Shown in pieces: positions 58,530-64,000 of a stretch of DNA of 64,000 bases. The notes beneath the pieces were generated by a model. It did no database searches and was not told the DNA's origin. It was given only the letters and a program-made list of their open reading frames with translations. This DNA is from Mercurialis annua. Lineage: Eukaryota; Streptophyta; Magnoliopsida; Malpighiales; Euphorbiaceae. Location of the stretch: the NCBI RefSeq assembly GCF_937616625.2, contig NC_065571.1, forward strand, positions 57,831,651 through 57,895,650, given 5' to 3'. The stretch's first letter is position 1, and every line of letters begins with the position of its first letter. The translations under genes and the position numbers were made by a program.

Positions 58530-58795
58530 TGTGGCATCCGGGTGTGCTGAAAATGCACACCCGGGTGCCTTATATAACTAAATGTATCCGCAAGTCAAAC
58601 TTGCGGATACATTTAGTCTGATTCCCATGTGGGAATCAGACATGTCTGATTCCCGCATGGGAATCAGAACTGATTCCCGCATGGGAATCAGACAGGTCTG
58701 ATTCCCATGCGGGAATCAGTTAATGACCTCCTTAATTACCATTAAGGAGGTTTTTGCTTGAATCCGCAAGTATGACTTGCGGATTCAAGCGGGAG
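58530..58795. repeat. right subterminal palindrome array of the MULE
   Basis: In order: GCATCCGGGTGTGC paired with GCACACCCGGGTGC (58533-58571); TATCCGCAAGTC with AACTTGCGGATA (58585-58610); four variants of CTGATTCCCATGTGGGAATCAG-type hairpins (arms CTGATTCCC/GGGAATCAG, 58618-58718); CCTCCTTAAT with ATTAAGGAGG (58728-58751); and TTGAATCCGCAAGT with ACTTGCGGATTCAA overlapping the terminal repeat. Only the last shares sequence with the left end. Confidence 0.9.
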
Positions 58796-58855
58796 GCACT
58801 AAATGGGAAATTGTTTTTTAAGTAGGAATTATTTGGGAAAAAACCCGCATTATTA

Positions 58856-59510
58856 TTGAATAAATAATTAGCCAGATGGCATGATTATGCTAGGTAATCA
58901 TCAACTTTACCTTAAAAAATAATGACAATTTTAGTGATTAATTTATAATTGAAGCTAGTTAATTTGTTAACTAAGCTTTGTTCAGTTTGAGCTTTAATCA
59001 CGGTTATATTAGAAGCAAAAGTCAATTGCCTGGCATACTAAACCATCGATTTTTATATAATTGTTTCTGTCATCCAATTATTGATTCATTTTTCTTTTCA
59101 AAAATAAACATTGATATATCTACAAATTTGCTTGTGCTAATTGGTTTACATAAAGCAGAAGAAGAAAATAAATTAGCTATGAATTATAACTTAAATGATA
59201 CAAACATTAGGTAGCATTGTGCTAATGCCGCAAGTTCATTTTTTTTCTACAAAAACAAAAATTGAGTCCACCCCTTACTAATAATAGATACCTTAATAAG
59301 TCATCTGGAGAGTTTTTTAGAAGTTCATTCCAATAATTAAATTAGCACGTGTATAGACAGCTATTTTTCGGACAGATAAACTGTGATAAGGAATTGAAGC
59401 GTCCAATGATGATTTTCAGATAAATCCGTCAGGGTGACGAGCTTTCGATTTGCTTGCTGGCATCTAAGTAGGCGTAATCTGTGCACATCTGCAAACTTGG
59501 AGGATTAAAA
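58856..59510. other. intergenic stretch right of the MULE, no gene seen
   Basis: AT-rich. A plus-strand open frame at 58978-59214 has no recognisable motif. No copia sequence is seen here although a copia fragment appears to the right of the next LTR. Confidence 0.4.
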
Positions 59511-59776
59511 TGTAATTAGGCTAAATTGCCCATAAAAATCCAAAGAGATTGTAATCTAAGTTCAAAAACCAAACCTAAACATTTCATGATGAAGTATCAG
59601 ATACCAAACCTAAACAGCTTTTACAATCAACTTCGACAATCCATCGTTTCTTCGTTTCTCGACCAAATTCGACAGTTTTTGTTGCTAAACGATCCTAGAA
59701 CGATGGGCTATCAAGGTAAGCTAGGCGTTTTAAGACTCGTTTGGGTTATTTTAATGAGTTTTTGGATTTAAACGTT

Positions 59777-60064
59777 GGGATAAGGGTCAAATAAGCCCTT
59801 GACGTTTAGTCTATGAGTCAAGTAGGCCCTCAACGTTCGGAAAGGGTCAAATAAGCTCCTAACATTTTTAAATTGTATCATCTAAGCCCTCTTTAGGAGT
59901 CATTGAGGACCCTAACGTTTGTTAAATTGTATCAATGAGGACCCCTAAGGAGGGCTTAGATGATACAATTTAAAAACGTTAGGGTCCTCATTGTACCTTT
60001 CTGAACGTTGAGGGCCTATTTGACCCATAGGTTAAACGTTAGGGGCTTATTTGACCCTTTTCCC
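59777..60064. mobile_element. small foldback MULE inside an LTR, target duplication TTTAAACGTT
   Basis: The two arms are inverted copies (GGGATAAGGGTCAAATAAGC on the left; the right arm ends with its near complement), with an inner inverted pair containing GTATCATCTAAGCCCTC. TTTAAACGTT occurs at 59767-59776 and 60065-60074. The 288-bp length and 9-10 bp duplication match the element at 30507-30844, and both contain GGGTCAAAT-type words. Confidence 0.9.
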
Positions 60065-60224
60065 TTTAAACGTTAGGTTACGGCGAAACTGTATCGCGAT
60101 TATGTATTTGATTCGTTTTTATACGTTTCTACTACGTTTATGGATGGATTTTGATGTCGTTTTGATGTCGGATACGTTCAGAAGTGTATCAAGCACGTCG
60201 GAATAGGCCCGTGAGGTATTTTAG

Positions 60225-60360
60225 GAGCAGCAAGGGCTGCTACCCCGACCTTACGTTGCGCCAGCCTTGGGCGCGACGTGAAGGAGGGTGTCGTGACGCG
60301 AAGGCCTCCTTCCCGACACGACTCACCTTGGCACGACGTGCCAAGGCTAAATCCGGGCCC
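60225..60360. repeat. hairpin cluster in the LTR leader (GGCACGACGTGCC core)
   Basis: The clearest hairpin is TTGGCACGACGTGCCAA (60328-60344, extended by CC/GG to 10-bp arms). It is preceded by GCGCCAGCCTTGGGCGC-like and GAAGGAGG/CCTCCTTC arms. GC-rich in an AT-rich LTR. The CACGACGTG core matches the clusters at 12351 and 34685, with different arms. Confidence 0.8.
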
Positions 60361-62721
60361 CCTAGGTCGTTTTCTTGGACTGGACGTTTCTTGAGTCAGT
60401 ATGAACTTTCAAACTTCGTTTTAGCAAAGTAATGGACGTATAGTTCAATGTTAGAGATTTAGGTTTAATCGTAAACCTAAAGTCTATGTCGAGATGGTAC
60501 AGTTGTATCAATCAGATTTGATAGAACAAATGAGATTAGACGTAATTAGAAATTACGAGTTACGGTTATGTTTATATCTCGAGTTTAGAATATTTATTGA
60601 GTTAGATTCTTACTCGAGTTATGTTTGTCTGTTTCCTAGATCCGGCGAGGTAACCAGCTGCCGAACAAGGAGCTTGACAGGTGTCGTATGATCCGGTTTT
60701 TGGAATAGCAAGTAGTGAGTTTATTAATCTTTACTTTTGATGTATAGAAATTGCATTGCTTTCTAAACGCAAAATGTTTTTTATGAATAGCAAGCAGCGA
60801 TATACTTCTTTATTGTGTATGTGAATGCGATACGAGGTCAACATGGTTGAACTATCTCGCGGCCTGTATCTTGCGATTCGCCATGGTTGGACTATCCTTG
60901 GACTGCGATATATTGTTGGATATAGAGATGGTATGAGGCATGTTGGTTTAACTATCCCGTTGCCCGACCATATGGTATGGTTGACATGGTTGAATTATCC
61001 TATAACCTACCATCAGGATTGAGCTATTGGTTTTGATTGCAAGAAAGATTCAAGGAATCGAGGATTAGGGTTTCAATCGGAAGTTATATTCGGATGCATA
61101 TGAATGAGTGGTTTACAACATTGTTTTGTTTTATAGAATGCTCATTATTAAACTATGAACCCACTCAGTTTCGAATGACCCCGTTGTTTTAACTATTTTC
61201 AGGTGAATAGTCTTTTTGACGTAACAGACTTCTATCCTTGCTTCGAAAGTATTTTTAGAAGTATGTACAAAGGAAGTGTTTATCGATTTCGCTGCAGTAT
61301 AGTCCTAGATGTATATATGGTTTTGACAAACGATTTTATGTATCTTTGTGCTCTGATGTTTTGTAAACTCGAATAGTTTTACTGCGCTTTAAACCGTTTG
61401 CTTTTGATATGCGAAACATGGCAATTCTTGATGTGGCATCGCATTGTAAGACCCTAGTTTCTATGGATGGTTTTCAGAATGTAAATAGATGTTTGACATC
61501 ATATTGTTCTAAAAGTTTTTCTGAAAACGTTTGCATGATTGGTATATGATCTTATCGCGAAAAGTTTATAGTGGTTTTAGGCTTGCTACGGGTTTTGGAG
61601 CTATCACTCCCAGTCCCTAGCGCCGGTCTCGGCTCGAGATTTCGGGTCGTGACAAAGAATAACTTCCATAAGGATGATACTTGCTATTGCCGCACTGCGG
61701 AAATTAGAAATACATTAAATGGATGTGAAAACAACTTTTCTTTATGGAGATTTAGAAGAAGAAAACCTACATGGAACAACCTGAGGGTTTTTCTGCTTTA
61801 GGGCAGGAGAAGAAAGTATGTAAATTGGTGAAATCATTGTACGGTCTCAAACAAGCACCAAAACAATGGCATGAAAAATTCGATAATGTCATGCTAGCCA
61901 ATGGTTTCAAAATAAATGAGTGTGATAAATGTGTATATCTTAAAGACATGGAAAATGGCTATGTCATTTCATGTCTTTACGTTGATGACATGCTCATTGT
62001 TGGTAGTGATGAAAAAAATGGTCAAATCTACTAGATATGTTAAGATCAAGATTTGACATGAAAAATTTGGGACTAGCTGATGTGATATTGGGAATCAAAA
62101 TCACAAGAATATCATAAGGTCTCATATTAAGTCAATCACATTATGTTGACAAAATTCTTGAAAATTTTAACAAACATGATTCTAGCATTGCTAGTACACC
62201 GTTTGATATGAATTTACATCTAAGAAAGAATAGAGGTGGAAGTATCTCTTAGGTGGAGTACTCAAGAATAATAGGAAGTCGATGTACTTAATGAGTTATA
62301 CAAGACCAGACATTGCCTATTCAGTTAATAAACTGAGTAGTTATACGAGTAATCCAGGTATTGATCATTGGAAAGCAATTACCAGAATACTAAGGTATTT
62401 ACGGAACACTCGTGAATTTGGGCTGCATTATACCAAATATCCAGCAGTGCTTGAAGGATTTAGTGATGCAAATTGGATATCTGATATAAAAGACTCTAAG
62501 TGTACTAAGCAGTGTCTTGAAAATCCTAAAACAAACCGTAATTACCAGATCCACAATGTAATATGAGTTTATTGCGTTGTATAAATCTGGAGAGGAAGCC
62601 GAATTGCTCCGTCAGTTCTTAGAGGATATTCCGAGGTGGCCGAAGCCAGTGCCAGCAATATGTATACATTGCGATAGCTAATCAGCTATTGGTCGGGCAT
62701 AAAATTTTATGTATAATGGTA

Positions 62722-63729
62722 GGCTAATAACCTACGGACCCTGACTTTAGGGGTACCTTACGCTAAACCCCCTGATCAAAAAAAACTGCTGTAAACCCCC
62801 TAAACTTTACCTAATGATCAGCTAAACCCCTTTTACCCTAAAACCGCCCCAAAAAACTGCCCCAAGCCCTTTATTTTCTCAAAAATACCTAAAATACCCC
62901 TAAGGTCAATAACAAAAACCAAACCAACCTAATCTAACCAAATCTAAAGTCATTATCTAATCAAATCAGACATAAACCATCCAAATCATACTTAAACCAC
63001 CAATAAACTCAACTAAATCAAACCATCCAACCGAAAACTTCCACCCGCCGCCGCCGGTGTTTTTCAACCACCACCGTCCATTGCCGCGAAAAAAATTATT
63101 CAAATAAAAACTCATTTAATTTTAAAAAATAAATAAATAATTATTTTTAATTTAATAAAAAAATAATTTTTTTAAAATTAATTTTAAACCCACCGTGGTG
63201 GGTCTACTCACCGGAGAGCAGACCCACCGGCCGGTGGGTCTGCTCTGTGAAGCAGACCCACCGGCGTGGGTCTGCTTCAAAGAGCAGACCCACCACGGGT
63301 CTGCTCTTTGCAGCAGACCCGCGGTGGATCTGCTCTTTGCAGGTGGGTCTGCTGCAAAGAGCAGACCCGCGGTGGGTCTGCTCATTGCAGCAGACCCACG
63401 CCGGTGGGTCTGCTCACCGAATTGAATTTTTTTATTTTTTATTTTTTATTTAAATTAAAAATAATTATTTATTTAATTTTTAAATAAATTTAGGTTTGAT
63501 TAGCTTGTTTGGTTTGATTTGATTGGATCGGTTTTAAGTGTGGTTAGATTGAAGCTGTCTGGTTTGTTTGTATTTATTTACAGATTTGAAGGGTATTTTG
63601 GTCAATTTATGCGAAAAGGGGTTTAGCTAATTATTGGGTAAAGTTTAGGGGGTTTACGGCAGTTTTTTTTGATCAGGGGGTTTAGCGTAAGGTACCCCTA
63701 AAGTCAGGGTCCGTAGGTGATTATTAGCC
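62722..63729. mobile_element. non-autonomous MULE (1008 bp) in copia RNase H, target duplication ATAATGGTA
   Basis: Inverted ends of about 125 bp (GGCTAATAACCTACGGACCC on the left and its near complement on the right, continuing through a CCCCTGATCAAAAAAAACTG block). ATAATGGTA lies at 62713-62721 and 63730-63738. Removing the element and one duplication rejoins the copia RNase H frame (CDSQSAIG upstream; NGKSRHIQRR downstream). The core holds a CCGCCGCCG-rich patch near 63045 and a large palindrome array. Short frames reading through the core are repeat artefacts. Confidence 0.93.
63187..63420. repeat. stacked palindrome array (GCAGACCCAC/GTGGGTCTGC) in a MULE core
   Basis: About seven hairpins lie in 230 bp. 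The best is a 16-bp perfect arm pair without loop at 63215-63246 (AGAGCAGACCCACCGG and its complement). Others are AGCAGACCCAC-CGGC-GTGGGTCTGCT and AAGAGCAGACCC-ACCAC-GGGTCTGCTCTT. Loops and arm ends vary (GG, CG, CACGG). GC content jumps far above the flanks. Confidence 0.9.
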
Positions 63730-64000
63730 ATAATGGTAAGTCTCGACATATACAGCGTAGACATAATACCATTAGACAACTACTCTCAACTGGAATTATT
63801 ACTATTGACTATGAAAAGTCAAAGGATAATATTGCGGATCCGCTAACCAAAGGGTTAAATTGAGAGTTAGTTGATAAATCATCGAGGGGAATGGGATTAA
63901 AGTCTATAGTAAAACGGGTCAATCAAATGGAAACCCAACCTAGTTGACTGGAGATCCCAAGATCTAGGTTCAACGGGACAACATAATTTGTAAAGACCCA

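Larger units (their letters stand above)
41872..58846 (-). mobile_element. Mutator-like element with transposase and PMD gene, carrying a nested Athila-like insertion
   Basis: Terminal inverted repeats of 86-87 bp (41872-41958 and 58761-58846) differ at about five positions and begin GGGTTTTTTCCCAAATAATT. The 9-bp GCATTATTA flanks it at 41863-41871 and 58847-58855 without mismatch. Within 16,975 bp it holds a MuDR-type transposase and a plant mobile domain gene, both on the minus strand and both apparently intact. Between them a 9378-bp Athila-like retrotransposon inserted, so the MULE itself is about 7.6 kb. Subterminal zones on both sides contain stacked palindromes. Intact transposase, clear ends and a perfect duplication suggest that it moved recently and may have been autonomous. 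Confidence 0.92.
59511..61654 (+). mobile_element. LTR of the TGTAATA...GTGACA family, left boundary uncertain
   Basis: The right end GGGTCGTGACA at 61654 and much of 60065-61650 match the solo LTR at 33814-36853 (for example the TTACGGCGAAACTGTATCGC and GACCCCGTTGTTTTAACTAT blocks). On the left, similarity fades near 59640. A TGTAATTAGG at 59511 could be the start, but no 5-bp duplication matches the right flank (AAGAA). The upstream promoter part seems missing or strongly diverged. A small MULE sits inside at 59777-60064. No retrotransposon proteins. Confidence 0.7.
61655..64000 (+). mobile_element. decayed Ty1-copia pol remnant, interrupted by a MULE
   Basis: Right of the LTR the plus strand encodes copia reverse transcriptase in several frames: QMDVKTTFLYGDL-like near 61720, MEQPEGFSALGQEKKVCKLV, then SLYGLKQAPKQWHEKFDNVM near 61836, and CLYVDDMLIVG with intact YVDD near 61980. 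It continues through LGIKITR to [16 protein letters not shown] (62285) and RNase H near 62630-62700. After the MULE it resumes at 63739 with KSRHIQRRHNTIRQLL and ADPLTKGL (63830-63860), the typical end of copia pol. Frameshifts and stops are frequent. The 5' part and LTRs are not in the window. Confidence 0.88.

Noticed and set aside
58530..58795. Possible CRISPR-like array (repeated CTGATTCCC words)
   Set aside because: Units are palindromes in direct contact without unique spacers of constant length, the genome is a plant, and they sit in a transposon end.
63152..63487. Overlapping frames rich in Ala/Asp/Pro/Arg on both strands
   Set aside because: They are produced by the palindrome array in the MULE core; open frames on both strands are expected from GC-rich inverted repeats.
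1..64000. tRNA or rRNA genes
   Set aside because: No cloverleaf-like A/B box pair or rRNA core was recognised; the only tRNA-like string is the primer-binding site at 53470-53487.

Overview
The window is nuclear DNA of a flowering plant, most likely a eudicot. It is AT-rich, the one host gene has GT-AG introns, and almost everything else is plant transposable elements of classes typical of large repetitive genomes: LINE/L1, Ty3-gypsy, Ty1-copia, CACTA, Mutator-like (MULE) and MITEs. I cannot name the species. No tRNA, rRNA or CRISPR structure was recognised. There is one apparently intact host gene, a PB1-domain Raf-like MAPKKK (21766-28264, + strand, 8 coding exons, 1117 residues predicted).

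Layout. 1-1066: 3' end of a CACTA transposon. 1860-8430: a LINE split by a complete LTR-type insertion (3883-6904), with a roughly 1 kb tandem duplication across one insertion junction. 8470-9835: a second, opposite LINE fragment. 10817-13336 and 14561-16889: two solo LTRs of one family, and between them broken copies of two host genes (a 3-oxoacyl-ACP synthase I and an HR-like lesion-inducing protein). 17868-18541: a foldback MULE. 21332-28500: the Raf-like kinase gene with its promoter. 29139-33651: small MULE and MITE insertions. 33753-38930: a third LINE (minus strand) with another solo LTR (33814-36853) in its 3' tail. 39353-41516: a Stowaway-like MITE and a MULE.

41872-58846 is a 17 kb composite. 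It is a Mutator-like element with 86-bp inverted ends and a 9-bp target duplication. It carries an apparently intact 812-residue MuDR-type transposase and an apparently intact 841-residue plant mobile domain (PMD) protein. Between these genes sits a 9.4 kb Athila-like Ty3-gypsy element whose two LTRs look the same and which has a perfect 5-bp target duplication. The Athila element has a continuous gag-protease-RT-RNaseH frame but no integrase; at the deletion point lies a 52-bp copy of its own LTR end/primer-binding region.

59511-64000: a further LTR of the solo-LTR family (with a small MULE inside), then a decayed copia element interrupted by another MULE (62722-63729).

How things fit together. 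The window is a record of nested insertions. Most are dated relatively by target-site duplications that I could match exactly: AGAAT, TTACA, TATCA, CATTC and CATTA (5 bp, LTR elements); TTAAAATTA, CTCTTGCATA, GCATTATTA, TTTAAACGTT and ATAATGGTA (9-10 bp, MULEs). The least expected pattern is clusters of neighbouring perfect hairpins. In the LTRs the hairpin arms differ from copy to copy while pairing and, mostly, a CACG-N-CGTG core persist. Similar stacked palindromes lie in the subterminal or core parts of three MULEs. All calls come from reading the sequence; no database search was run.
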